This document shows positions 25,031-37,193 of a stretch of DNA of 64,000 bases, piece by piece. The position numbers and the translations under genes were made by a program. The stretch comes from Paramecium pentaurelia (Eukaryota; Ciliophora; Oligohymenophorea; Peniculida; Parameciidae). The first letter of the stretch is position 1. Every line of letters begins with the position of its first letter. Where the stretch lies: contig CAJJDO010000072.1 in assembly GCA_905183005.1 (NCBI GenBank), positions 315,394 to 379,393 of the forward strand. Reading direction: 5' to 3'. The notes under the pieces are model-generated. The model was not told the origin of the DNA and did not search any database. It saw only the letters and a program-made list of their open reading frames with translations.

Positions 25031-28000
25031 ATGTTAACATTATTATTGCTACAAGTGGTGTTTTCATAAAAAATTTTGGATTCACCACTAGAACAAGTTG
25101 TATGGTGTAAATCTGAAACCTTCATTCTTAGTGCAAAAGGTATGCTATACAAAAACTATACATCTGAAATGCCAAAGTTAATATAAAATGTAAATATGAA
25201 TTATTCATTCTAGTTAACCATAAGAGAAATATTACAATCAGAAGCAGATCCTTAAGTCCTTTATCTATTAGGTGATTTTGATACTTCTTATGTGACTTAG
25301 AATTGTGGGAAAACGTATTAAAAATTTAAGCATGAAAAGACTTTACATGATTTCAGATTAAATCCATTAGAAGCCCATAGTTTAATGGCATTTAAAGAGT
25401 TTAGATGCAATGCTACAAGTGGAAATTTGTGTAAAGAGAAATATAAAAAATAGTATGAAGATCTTTATTGAATTCTAGATTGTATGTAAGTAATGATTTT
25501 GGAAGTAATTGGAGACTAGTATTGAATAGAACTAAGGATGCAATATGGGATAAGTTGATTGAATTGCCAGAAGTGCCAGATTCAAGAATTGTAGCATCTT
25601 ATTTGAGTGATTAAGGCCACGTATAGGTTAGTTATAGTGATGATTACTTTAAAACTACAAATTTATTGAGGAATAATTCTTATGGGTTTTATTAGACTAA
25701 AGAGTATTTGTTTATTTTGATTGATGCTGATCCTTTTAGTAAAGGTTATGATCTTGAAGTAATTAAATAAGGAAGTCTTACTCCAGTAGAATTGGTATTA
25801 CCTATTGAAGATCATTAAAAATATACATTTACTGTATTGGACACTGTAAATGGATCTATTTTTATATCAATATCTCATTTGGAAGATATGCCAAAGATAA
25901 TGAATATATATTAAAGTGATACAACTGGTACTAAATATACATTATCATTGTTAAATAATGTCAGAAGTTTAGATACTGGAAATTGTGATTTTGAATTGAT
26001 TATGAGGGGTATTTACATTGCAAATATTTATGATAATGTTGAATTTGAGAAATTTAAGTTGAGAAGATCAACAAAAAATACAGATGGTATTAAAAGATTA
26101 GAAAATTATAAATAAAGTAGAATAACTTTTGAATAAGGAGGAGAGTGGCATGCTATCAAAGCTCCAAAATATGATTATAAAGGATAACCTATATAATGTA
26201 ATGGAGATTGTTCATTACATTTATTAGGAAGAAGTGAAGCACCTAGAAATAGAATTGTAAGTCATTCATATATTACAATTGGAACTGGAAATACTGGAAT
26301 TTATTTAGGAAATGAATATAAGACTTATTTAAGTAGAGATGGAGGACACACTTGGTTTGAAATATTAGATGGAATGCATATTTATGATATTGCTGAAAAT
26401 ACAGGACTAATTGTATTTGTAAGTGATGAAGAATAAGCAAGTGAAATCTTATATACTTGGGATGAAGGTTTAACATTTAAGAAGATTAAGATGAATGTTA
26501 CTATGGATATAACAAATGTTGTATATAAAAATGGTAAGTTTATATTTCATGGAATATCTGATAGTAAAACTCTTGGAGTTGCAAAGGAAGATGATTTTAC
26601 TTCAAGTGCATTAAAAGGAATAGTAGTTTCATTAGATATCAATTAAATTATGGTTAGAGAATGTTAAGGATTTGATAATCCAGGAGAATAAGATTCTGAT
26701 TATGAATTCTGGTATCCAACAAATTATGCTGGAGATAAGTGTTTATTTGGAAGAAGAGAAAAGTATATAAGAAGAAAATAGAGAGCATAATGTTATAATA
26801 AAGAACCTAATCTTCCAGTATAGACAGAAACTTGTCCATGCACTAAGGCTGATTGGGAATGTGATGTTGGATTCAAAAGAGATGTTTATTCTAATTGTAT
26901 TCCAATGAAAGAGATTAAACCTAAATAATGTAAAGGAACTTATATGAAAAGTCAAGGATATAGAAAAATATCTGGAGATGAATGTTAAGATGGGTATCAT
27001 ATTTATATATATTCTAGTGTATATTTGGGTCCAATTGAAGTAAACTGTCAATAAGAAGAATAATCTATTATTCAAAATTAAGATGCCAATNATTTTGAAT
27101 TGATTATGAGGGGTATTTACATTGCAAATATTTATGATAATGTTGAATTTGAGAAATTTAAGTTGAGAAGATCAACAAAAAATACAGATGGTATTAAAAG
27201 ATTAGAAAATTATAAATAAAGTAGAATAACTTTTGAATAAGGAGGAGAGTGGCATGCTATCAAAGCTCCAAAATATGATTATAAAGGATAACCTATATAA
27301 TGTAATGGAGATTGTTCATTACATTTATTAGGAAGAAGTGAAGCACCTAGAAATAGAATTGTAAGTCATTCATATATTACAATTGGAACTGGAAATACTG
27401 GAATTTATTTAGGAAATGAATATAAGACTTATTTAAGTAGAGATGGAGGACACACTTGGTTTGAAATATTAGATGGAATGCATATTTATGATATTGCTGA
27501 AAATACAGGACTAATTGTATTTGTAAGTGATGAAGAATAAGCAAGTGAAATCTTATATACTTGGGATGAAGGTTTAACATTTAAGAAGATTAAGATGAAT
27601 GTTACTATGGATATAACAAATGTTGTATATAAAAATGGTAAGTTTATATTTCATGGAATATCTGATAGTAAAACTCTTGGAGTTGCAAAGGAAGATGATT
27701 TTACTTCAAGTGCATTAAAAGGAATAGTAGTTTCATTAGATATCAATTAAATTATGGTTAGAGAATGTTAAGGATTTGATAATCCAGGAGAATAAGATTC
27801 TGATTATGAATTCTGGTATCCAACAAATTATGCTGGAGATAAGTGTTTATTTGGAAGAAGAGAAAAGTATATAAGAAGAAAATAGAGAGCATAATGTTAT
27901 AATAAAGAACCTAATCTTCCAGTATAGACAGAAACTTGTCCATGCACTAAGGCTGATTGGGAATGTGATGTTGGATTCAAAAGAGATGTTTATTCTAATT

Positions 28001-28437
28001 GTATTCCAATGAAAGAGATTAAACCTAAATAATGTAAAGGAACTTATATGAAAAGTCAAGGATATAGAAAAATATCTGGAGATGAATGTTAAGATGGGTA
28101 TCATATTTATATATATTCTAGTGTATATTTGGGTCCAATTGAAGTAAACTGTCAATAAGAAGAATAATCTATTATTCAAAATTAAGATGCCAATAAATCA
28201 AATGATAATGAAACACCACAATAATAAGTTACTTCTAAAAAAGTATAGATTACACAAAAGAAAGCAAGTGGTAGTGGAATTAAATTCTCTTATTTGGCAA
28301 TTGGAGTCATCTTACTTATTTTGGCATTCTATGCAAAAAAGAAGTATCTTGATACTGGAAGAATTAAAAAAAGAACTCCTGCTCATTACTATCCTAGTCG
28401 ATAATAAGAGAAATAAAGTCTTTTTACAGAACTATGA
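25031..28437 (+). CDS. VPS10: Vps10/sortilin-type sorting receptor (gene interrupted by an assembly duplication)
   Basis: Type I receptor that sorts cargo between Golgi and endosomes/lysosomes; in ciliates related receptors serve dense-core granule biogenesis. The start at 25031 gives a signal peptide (MLTLLLLQVVFS). The ectodomain has propeller blades with Asp-box-like turns (LYVSNDFGSNW, YLSRDGGHTWFEI, LYTWDEGLTFKKI). It is followed by the 10CC cysteine module (KCLFGRREKYIRRKQRAQC, CPCTKADWECDVGFKR). A transmembrane helix (SYLAIGVILLILAFYA) and a basic tail end at TGA 28435-28437. The block 25988-27090 is repeated exactly at 27092-28194 after a single N. Reading 25031-27090 and then 28195-28437 gives one normal ~760-residue protein. 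A 26-nt intron lies near 25453. Confidence 0.93.
25988..27090 (+). repeat. First copy of 1,103-bp exact duplication flanking N at 27091
   Basis: Starts in the Vps10 propeller and ends exactly at the N. Every line compared matches the second copy at an offset of 1,104, including two chance antisense frames that are identical in both copies. An unmerged contig overlap is the simplest cause. Confidence 0.95.
27092..28194 (+). repeat. Second copy of 1,103-bp exact duplication
   Basis: Begins right after the N and ends where the sequence continues uniquely into the Vps10 transmembrane exon. Joining the base before the N to 28195 keeps the reading frame. Confidence 0.95.
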
Positions 28438-28536
28438 TTATGTACATAATTACCTATAAATTTTTATATTATTCCATTTTGTCAAAATGTTATTATATAA
28501 CAAATTGTATATATATAATAAATAAGTGAATTTAAT

Positions 28537-29574
28537 ATGTCAGCTTCTCCTTTGACTAGAGTGCAGGCTTCTGCTTTCACTAATGGTTCTGCATTGAGAA
28601 TTAAGTCGAAATAGCCTTAAATACAATACTAAATGGATTAAATTAGTCCTCTTAAATCCACAGAAGAAAATGAATAATCACCTTCTAAGATTATTAATAT
28701 TTATGCTAATAGTGCTATTTATAATAATTAAATTACATTCACTTCTGTAAATAATAGAGGAAATAGTGAAGATGATAAAATTCTCAAAACTAACACCTAT
28801 AGTCAAATGGCTCCTGATGAAGCTGATCGAGCTTATTGTGAAAGGCAAAGAATCATCAAGGATTAAATAAAAAAAACAAAAGATAAAGCAAAATAAAAAC
28901 CAAAGGAATTCTATGAATCAAAATAAACTACAATAAAGAATGCAATAAAAAAATAATAAATTGATTCTTCTACGGCATAATCATAATTAATTGATTTATC
29001 AAGAAGTTCATAAAATTTCAGAAGAAAATCAATAGATTAACCACCTTAAACATAAATTAAACCAATAAAAAATAAAGTAAATATATTAAAATAATAATTT
29101 CATTAATAATTGTAAAATAAGAAGTAACAATTATTAAATGATATTGCTAAATTAGACTAAGAAATTGTAATGGAATAAGAACGAAAACCTGTTTAAATTG
29201 TCTAAAAGAAAACATAATAAAATAGAAATAGTCAAGGATCAAAACCAGTTTATGATCAAAGATAATAAAACAAAAAAATAGTAGAATCTGAATAAAAGTT
29301 AAAATAAACTGTGAATACTTATAGAAATCTAAATACTTCATAAAATTTGAAGATTTCACCTAGAAATTCTCCAAAATCTGCTAAACCTAAACCGAAAGTG
29401 AGATCATAATCATAGGAAATTAAGGAATGTAATGATCCTTTGAAAAATTCAAGAGAAGATTTAAATTGTATTAAATATTTATTTATAATAGTAAGATTAC
29501 TAAGAATGAATGAGAAATACAATATGATATTGGAGCAGTCAAATAAATTTAGAACACATTTTTAACAAATCTGA
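28537..29574 (+). CDS. Low-complexity basic protein with short coiled coil
   Basis: Open frame from ATG 28537 to TGA 29572-29574 (about 345 codons; one optional 24-nt intron near 29470). Rich in Gln, Lys, Ser and Asn. A helix NILKQQFHQQLQNKKQQLL near the middle is the only structured part. Ser/Pro motifs such as NLKISPRNSPKSAKP could be phosphorylation sites. A short hydrophobic stretch near the end disappears if the intron is used. No family recognised. It ends only 18 bp before the next start codon on the same strand. Confidence 0.7.
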
Positions 29575-29592
29575 ATATAATTAATTATTTAT

Positions 29593-31615
29593 ATGGATAT
29601 TGATGATTTATTGGAGCAAATAGATCTTAATAATGATATTAAGCCATAGAGTACAAGAGAAAGAAACAGGAGATCTTTTATGGATCCACCGTAATAGAAT
29701 TTTTATTAAATGAAGGAAATTGGAGACACAAAAAATAGCTAATGATCCCTATGAATTTGATAGTATTCTGAAATCTCAAGATTCTCCTGTTGATAGACAA
29801 ACTTCCTTTGTACCAAGACAAAGACCATAAACTGCTGTTATAGATGAATCAAAAAAACAAAAAATGGCTGATCTTTTCTAACTACCAAAAACTACTGTTA
29901 ATAAGGATTTACCTCCACCTCCTCCATAAATTGAAGATACAAGTAATAACATGGAAATTTCAATGGGATAGAGTAGAAGATAAAAAATGAGAATGTTATC
30001 CTAAAATAAGGGTCAACCTTAGAAAAGTGATATTAATTCAAGTTAAGATCCTATTGCAAATAATACATAATAAATAGAAGTAGAAAAACAATCAGTTTAG
30101 TCTGATTATTCAATGAAATAAAGCAAATAACCAGAAATACAAATAACTGCACCAATAAATCTGAATGTTCAAAAATTTCAAGATGAAATAAAATAATTGA
30201 AATTAGAAAAAGATAAATTATAAGATGATTTATAGGCTATAAAGAATGATAAACAGAAACTTTAAGATGAATTAGAAATAGAAAAAAGGGAGAGATAAAG
30301 AGTAATTAATGAAAAATTAGAAGTTGAAAGAAATTTCATAAAAGAAAGAGAATAATTAAAAAATGATTATGAAAGAGAGAAATAAAGAGCTGTTGATGCT
30401 GTAAAATTGGAAGTAATTATATTAAAATAATAAATAATTAGAATGAAATTATGAGATAATAATTAGGTGAATAGAAATAATTGGATCATCTTGCAGATAA
30501 AATTAAAGATAGTGCTAAAGAATTGGAAACTCTCAAAAATTAATTATATTAAAAAAATGAATAATAAACTTAAGAGAAGTTGAGATAATTAGAAAAGAAA
30601 TAAAATGAAATTAATGATAAAGAAACTTATATAGAAAAAGAGAAATCATATATTGAAAATGAAAAGAGAAGACTTTAAAATATTTAAGATGATATTAGTA
30701 GAAGAGAGTAATTGTTTCTTGCATCAATGGAAGGAGATAAGAGATCATTATAGAGTGAGAAATAACTATTATAAGATATCAAGGAATCATTAAGAACATT
30801 AGAAATAGAAACTAAAAAACGATTAGAGTAAGAGAACATGTTTATACAAAGATAAAAGTAAATATTGATTATTATTGTATAGAAATGAAATTGAGTTGTT
30901 AAAAAATGAAATGAATTCATAAGCTTAAAGTAAAATAAGATAGTTGGATTTAGAAAGATAATTATTTGAATAGTAAAAGAGTGAATATCATGAATTTACT
31001 TAGAAAAATAATTAGATTATTTAATAAAAATATTCAGATATTGAAAAATAATAATAAAAAAATGGAGCTAAAGAAATGCAACTTATAGCATTATAAAGAG
31101 ATTTAGATATGAAAAGTAATTAAGTTACTAGTTTACATTCTGAATATTCTAGAAAATTAGGTTTAATTGAAGGGGAAAGATAATAATTATTATAAAAATT
31201 AAAAGAAATTAATGAAAAAGAGTAACTTTATCATAAAGAAATTAATAATGTATAAGAATTTAGAAATATATATTAATAAGAAAAGGAGACAATTTAAAGA
31301 CAAAAACTTGAATTACATTAATAAGTGGCATAAAATTAATAAGAAAAAATTTAAATTGAATAAGAGAAAAATTAATTAACTTAAATGCATAAGACTTTAT
31401 CTCATTTAAGATCTGAAATAGCATAAAATAATACATAAGGATTCTCTTAAACAACAGCAATACCTGCTAAGCCTGTATAAAAAAATAAAGTGGATAAACC
31501 TAAGTCAGCATAAAAAATCCCAATTCACAACAATTCTTCTGCTAATCAAACAGCATCAAATTTTGATGTAGGAAGTTATATGAAATACTTGAAGAATGTT
31601 GATTATTTACATTGA
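29593..31615 (+). CDS. Long coiled-coil protein
   Basis: ATG at 29593 (MDIDDLLEQIDLNND), TGA at 31613-31615, about 640 residues. Introns are 25 nt near 29690, 29 nt near 30416 and about 26 nt near 30855. An acidic start and a Pro-rich segment (KDLPPPPPQIED) are followed by ~430 residues of nearly continuous Glu/Lys/Gln heptads. A Ser/Lys-rich linker and a short conserved-looking end (FDVGSYMKYLKNVDYLH) close the protein. The N-terminal DDLL-type motif plus long coiled coil is loosely like FBF1-type transition-fibre proteins, but this is a weak resemblance; otherwise a cytoskeletal or basal-body scaffold. Confidence 0.75.
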
Positions 31616-31644
31616 TTATAAATTATAAATATAATTAATTATAT

Positions 31645-32784
31645 TCAATACTTTTTTGAAGAAGAAGGAGGAGGCCTTCTTGACCCAGTTTAAGTATTTG
31701 TAAATGTATTATTTGTACCATTTAAGTTAATATTATTTCTATTATTTTATGTTTATTATTATTATTATTAAGGTTATTATTATTATTTTTGGAAATTGTT
31801 AGTTGCATTAAACTGAGACTTTATAGTATTTTATGAAGGTGGTAATATCTATTGAGATTTCTTTTTCATTTAATTTATCATAGCCTTTTCTTTACATGAT
31901 GGAATATGTTTCAAAGCTGTTTACTCATTAAATTTTCTACCACAATGTTCACACTATACTCTATCATCCACTTCTTCTATGGCAACCTAGACTTAGTGAT
32001 TCATGTACTTATTCCTATTGACTAAGTGGCACTCCTTTATTTAATTTCATTGCTGCTCTGAATTATTCAGATTGTTATTTCCATTTAGGCTTTTTTTAAC
32101 CTTAAATTGGTCTATCATCAATTTTAGTTTAGGGTTATTTTTTTTTCTATTGTTATTGTTATTCTTCAATAAATGCAATAAATTACAAATCTATTCTTCC
32201 TACTATTATTTCTATAATAATTTAGCATGATCTTAATTGATTATCCGTTGCTCTTTAGTATCGAATGCTTTTCTCTTCTCTTGAAATACCTTCTTGCAAA
32301 TTTTAATATGTTTTTACAAAGCAGACCTTTTAAATTTCCTTCCACAACCATCAGGACATTCAATTAAATCCTCATCATCATCATCAAATTCATTAATCTC
32401 AATAGGCTTCTTATCCTCTTTAGCTACAATATCTTCATATGATATTGTTTGAGGCTAATAACTTTAAGCTTTCATTAAAGAAGGTGCTTAATAAATGTCT
32501 CGATCTGGCACATCTTCTGTGAATTAAGTATATTTTCTATCTCTATCCCGTTTTGCTTTTAATAAAGTTAAAGCTGATCTAATTTCCTCTTAAGTAGCTG
32601 GACGATTTGGATTGTTTCGACTATAACTATTACTTCTTTATATAGGCTTTTAAGGCTCTTAAGGTACTTAAGGTTTATAATCTCCACGAAGATTCATTTC
32701 TGCTTGTTGAGCAAAATTGAGTCTACCCTCTCGAGAATTTGCCCTATATTAATTTGAACGAGGAGGTTAAGCTGATGGTTTCAT
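31645..32784 (-). CDS. ZC2HC1-type zinc finger protein
   Basis: Start ATG ends at 32784; TGA at 31645-31647. Two C2HC fingers are visible: LIECPDGCGRKFKRSALQKH followed by IKICKKVFQEKRKAFDTKEQR, and VQCEHCGRKFNEQTALKH followed by IPSCKEKAM. The first, with the following KRKAFD motif, matches the ZC2HC1/FAM164 family. Family members occur in ciliated organisms, but a molecular function is not well defined. The linker between fingers contains a KPKWKQQSEQFRAAMK helix. The C-terminus has a run of Gln encoded by TAA repeats, then an Asn/Thr-rich tail and RRPPPSSSKKY. At least two introns lie between the fingers (one is 22 nt, near 31995). Confidence 0.85.
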
Positions 32785-33103
32785 TTTAATTAATTATATA
32801 TATCTATAAAAAATATATTTATTTTCATAATAAATCTTTCAGGATTTCATAAACTCTTTTTAATCAGAACTCTAAATCCATAATTTTAGTATATTCTTAT
32901 TATGTAAAATATCATATTAAAACTGATGATATATATTTAAGTAATAATAGAAAGAATATAATTAAATAAATCTTAATGTAAGAAATTATCAATTATAATT
33001 ATTCTTAAACTATAAATGATTATAATATTTAGAAGATTTTTTATTAATTGATTATTATATATTTGAGAGTTTTAGAATGTGTAAATTATAATAAATTATT
33101 ATT
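32785..33103. other. Intergenic, no gene seen
   Basis: Spacer upstream of the ZC2HC1 gene and downstream of the PP2C gene (both minus strand). AT-rich; no coding-like frame or RNA gene supported. Confidence 0.5.
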
Positions 33104-34432
33104 TCACTTTTATAAGAATATAACTATACAAGTAATGTCGTCTCTAGCTAAACTATTCTAAAATTTAATATCTAATTTACTCTTCTCCATGCTTGTGTGG
33201 CTTCTACGATTATACGTTCAGCTGCTTAATCTGGATTATCTTTTTCCAAGTAAGGAATAACCATATCCATTACCTAATTGAATTTTAATATACCTCTTCA
33301 TTGCTTAAGTATTCCCATACTCCATCTGAAGCCACAACAATAAAGTGATCCTATCCAGTTATAGCATATTATTTAATTTCTGGTTCTGCAGTCACTCCTG
33401 CCTAAGCACCCACTTTATCTCCTAGTGATCTAGACATTGCCAATCCTGGAGCTTATATATAGGAAAGCCAAACTCGAAATGGTCCTATTGGATTTCCATG
33501 CAAATCTATTAATTTAATTCACATCTACACCTTTTTATTATTCAACTCGTCCTCCAGCCTCTTAAATTTTTTTTTTTTCTTCAGGATCATCAGGTTTATG
33601 ATCTCTACTTAAAGGAAGAACTTTCCATCCATCATCAAATCTACACATTATTGCTCTAGAGTCTCCTACATTTGCTGAATAGATCTACAATATAATAATT
33701 TAATTACAAGATCCTTAGTTATCAATAATGATACTGTAGTTGAACCTGATAGATTAGTGTCAATTTCAGAATTCCATAATTCCCTATTAGTTATTGTAAA
33801 TGCTTTTTGAATCTAATTCTCGATGTTCTCTGCATCTTTCAATAACCTACCTAAGTGTTTAGGTAATTATTATTTTATTTAATTTGAAACCATATGACCA
33901 TTTAAGCCATGTCCATCACAAACTGCAAACAACTTATATCCAACACTATTATTAATATATTGTATTTTTACCTTTCAACATTTTTTGGACAAACAATTGC
34001 CGCATCTTAATTAATTTTTGTTGCTTTATTTGGTTAACAACCAGCCTTAGTTCTCATTGCAAATATCATAGAATTTCTTTTGCCTTATCTTTTCTCAGGT
34101 GTTATTGATTTCCTCATTCCTTCTATTTCTGAAATTTATTTTTTTCTTTATAATTACTACTCACTTGCAGTAAATTATATAGATGGCAAACGAGCAGCCT
34201 TACCCTTATAAATTGAAACTGTCTACTCAATCTTGCTCAACTTTTTTAAAGGAGGCAGTGCAGGCAATGATAAATTAGCCTAATATTTACCATTATTGCT
34301 ATTATAATCTGCACTTTCAGGATATCTAGATGCTATCCTTTGTATATTCTCCTTCTGAGGAGATGAGAACTCAAGTGGTTTCAAACGAAACTCTCTTTAT
34401 AATCTTGTAATTGGAACAGATTATTATTACAT
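33104..34432 (-). CDS. PP2C-type (PPM) protein phosphatase
   Basis: Metal-dependent Ser/Thr phosphatase. ATG ends at 34432; TGA at 33104-33106; several introns (near 33970, 33690, 33520 and 33160, among others). A Gln/Lys-rich N-terminal region of ~120 residues precedes the catalytic domain. Metal-binding motifs are KINQDAAIVCPKN, LFAVCDGHGLNGHMVSN (Asp and Gly-His-Gly), SGSTTVSLLI, SANVGDSRAIM, LSRDHKP, AMSRSLGDKVGA, FIVVASDGVWEYL and the last Asp in LARDDITCIVIF. All canonical Asp residues are seen, so it should be active. A second, distinct PP2C gene lies at 51587-52878. Confidence 0.94.
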
Positions 34433-35267
34433 TTATTCTTTAAATAATAATTATTATATTATAAAATTCTAAGTTCATAAATTTCTAATTTTATAAATCT
34501 CATATCTATAATTAACACTTTAAATTTAAAAGCTTAAAGATTTAACTATAAAATATAATGATGTAAATATAATGAATACTGAGTATTATTTAAATATATA
34601 TTTAAAAATATAACATATTTATGAAAAGAAAAATGAAAAACAGTTAAATTATATAAAAATGAAAGAAATAAAAAGATGAAAAATAAAATTATATTTTAAT
34701 ATAATTAAGATATATCTTGAAAGTATATAAATTTTAAAGCTGTCTAGTCTAATTATATCAATAATGAAGGAAGAAAATATTTAAATCAGAATTTGATCTA
34801 ATTATGAATAGTTTTATTAGTTACTTTTTATATATTCATTATTATTAGTTGATTTAAATATTAGTTTAATAGTATAAATTTTGAAGTAAATTTTTTTTAA
34901 TTTATTGATACATATATTTTTGATCTTATTTATTATATGATTCTAATATGTAATTCAATTTTATAATCAATAAGAGAATAATTTATTTAAAATAGATTAT
35001 AATTATATTATGAAGGTTAAAGGGTAATAAATTTATATATTTAATAATTAAATCCTTAAAAACAATTCTGATTACATGAATTCTATCATGAATAATAGAA
35101 TTATATCTATTTATTATATGAAAATTTGATCATTATTTTATATTATAACATAAATCATAATATTTAAATAATGACTTAGATAACAAGTAAAAATGTGTAA
35201 ATTAATTTAATAAATAAATAAATTTAGTAATTATTAATTAAAGTAATTATATATTTTAGAATTATTA
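34433..35267. other. Intergenic, divergent 5' region, no gene seen
   Basis: 835 bp of strongly AT-rich spacer between a minus-strand PP2C start and a plus-strand BTB start. No coding-like frame, tRNA or repeat could be supported. Confidence 0.5.
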
Positions 35268-36318
35268 ATGTTAAAAAAGAGAGGATCAGATTAGTTAGAT
35301 ATAATTTTTGAAGCTGGTGAAGATTTAATGAATTCTTCAAAGAATCAAGTTATTATTCTAAAGAACAATTCTATCAGACTACCACTCACAAAACCTAGAA
35401 CATTTTTATCGTATAGTTTAGAATTTTGTGGTATAACAGGTTTAAATTATAAATAACTTCGATTTCAATCATTAGGAAGAGACATAAGAGTATTTGATTG
35501 ATTAATGATTTAGCCTGAAACTAATATTATGACTGCAAGTTTAGTTAAAGTGATACATACAAATGAATTTAATCAGATGGTTCAAAATCCTTTAAAAACA
35601 TCATTATAAAACTTATTTTAAGGGGGAATATTTAGTGATGTGATTCTAAAGATTAATGATGAAATAGTAATGATTTCAATATATATATATATAAATAGGT
35701 ACTTCCATTACATAAATGTATATTGTCTTGTCGATCTCCAAAATTTAATGGAATGTTTTCATCTAATCTTATGGAGAGTACATAGAGTATAATAAAAGTA
35801 GAATATAAAAAACCTGAATTGTTTAAATTGATGTTAGGTTGGATATATAGTGGATATTGGAAAGAAGTATTTAAATAAAATAATGATTTTGATAGTTCCC
35901 TGATAATATTGCAGATGCATGTGATTTAATGTTATTGGCAGATGAATATATGATAATGGATTTAAAATAAAAGTGTGAAGAAGATATTATATCTAAATTA
36001 GACATCTCAAATATTTTATAGATCTTATTATTTGTTGAAAAATATTGTGATATATTATCTCCAATAATAGTAGATAAGGCTCATACTTTATTTATAGATG
36101 ACTTTGATTAAATATTACGATTAAATCCAAATTTAGAATAAGAGATAACTAAAGTACCAGGATTGATGACAAAATTGTTTTTAAATTATCATTAGAAGAA
36201 GATTAGAAAAGCAAGAAAAGTTCACTTTGTAGTAGAAGACTTCGATTAATAGGAATCAGATTCGGATTATAATTCATAGGATTATGTTAGAAATTATACA
36301 CAAAATTTTTACTAATGA
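35268..36318 (+). CDS. BTB/POZ domain protein
   Basis: ATG at 35268, TGA at 36316-36318, about 325 residues. Introns are 24 nt near 35490 (removes a TGA), about 31 nt near 35670 and 20 nt near 35900. An N-terminal ~110 residues of unknown fold precede a BTB domain. The domain reads LFQGGIFSDVILKINDEIV, LPLHKCILSCRSPKFNGMF, then PELFKLMLGWIYSGYW and ACDLMLLADEYMIMDLKQKC. A BACK-like helical part and an acidic tail (FDQQESDSDYNSQ) follow. BTB proteins often act as Cullin-3 substrate adaptors or as dimer scaffolds; which applies here is not known. Confidence 0.9.
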
Positions 36319-36533
36319 TTTATATAATAAAATTCATTATTTTTATTAAGTGAAAAATTCATAAATTTATTTAATTAAATGATTATATATATTAATATCT
36401 TTTTGTATATATAAATAACTAAAATGATGAGAATTTATTGAAGTTTATTTTAAAATTATAATATAATGGCATATTTTTGTAATACAAAGGTATTATATTA
36501 AAATAAATATTTATTAAAAATATCTTAAATTTA

Positions 36534-37117
36534 ATGAATCAATAAAATTTAGACAAAGATGAGATTGCTTTACTTTAAAAGCCTTGGGTTAAGAATCACA
36601 CAACATTAACAAATGATGATATCTTAGAGCTTTACAGATTATTTAATTTGTATTGTAATCCCAGAACAAGAAGAATAGATTTGAAAGATGTAATGATAAC
36701 AGCATAACATTTGGGATTGGTGTAAAAGAGTCCAATAGTAGCCAATACTTTATAATAAGTATCTGATTAACATGGAGATGGTGGTGTTGATTTTGAAGAA
36801 TTTGTTAGAGAGTTGACTAATAAATTGGTAATTTTTGATTGTATAAAATCTTTTAGGGCAATTTATTTGATTAGAAAGGAAGAGAATAACTATTCACATT
36901 AGTGGATATTGATGGTAAAGGTACCTTAGATAAAGATGATTTGAGAAAGATTTCAGATGAATTGCATCTTAATTTTTCATAAAAGGATATTGATGAAATA
37001 ATTCATAATGTTGCTGGATATGATGCTGTAGATATTACTGCTGAATAGTTTGAGAAATATCTAGGTAAATTGACAAATAGAAGAAAAATTGAGACTGAAG
37101 TTCTCAGAACCAAATGA
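36534..37117 (+). CDS. EF-hand calcium-binding protein
   Basis: ATG at 36534, TGA at 37115-37117, one 29-nt intron near 36825, about 184 residues. Two calcium loops are recognisable: DQHGDGGVDFEE (Asp 1, Asp 5, Glu 12 present) and DIDGKGTLDKDD (Asp 1, Asp 3, Asp 12; Lys at position 5, so probably weaker). Two degenerate hands flank them. Length and layout are like centrin or calcineurin-B-type proteins; the sequence is too diverged to choose. It converges on the ATP synthase gamma gene, 76 bp away. Confidence 0.85.
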
Positions 37118-37193
37118 AAAAAACAGTTTATATAATAAGCATAAAAACAGATTTAATTATTAATATAAATGTTCTATATGATTTGATAATATA

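Noticed and set aside
26743..28179. Two identical antisense 110-codon frames (26743-27075 and 27847-28179) and two identical 67-codon frames
   Set aside because: They lie antisense to the Vps10 coding sequence and are doubled only because the block is duplicated at the N; composition is not protein-like.
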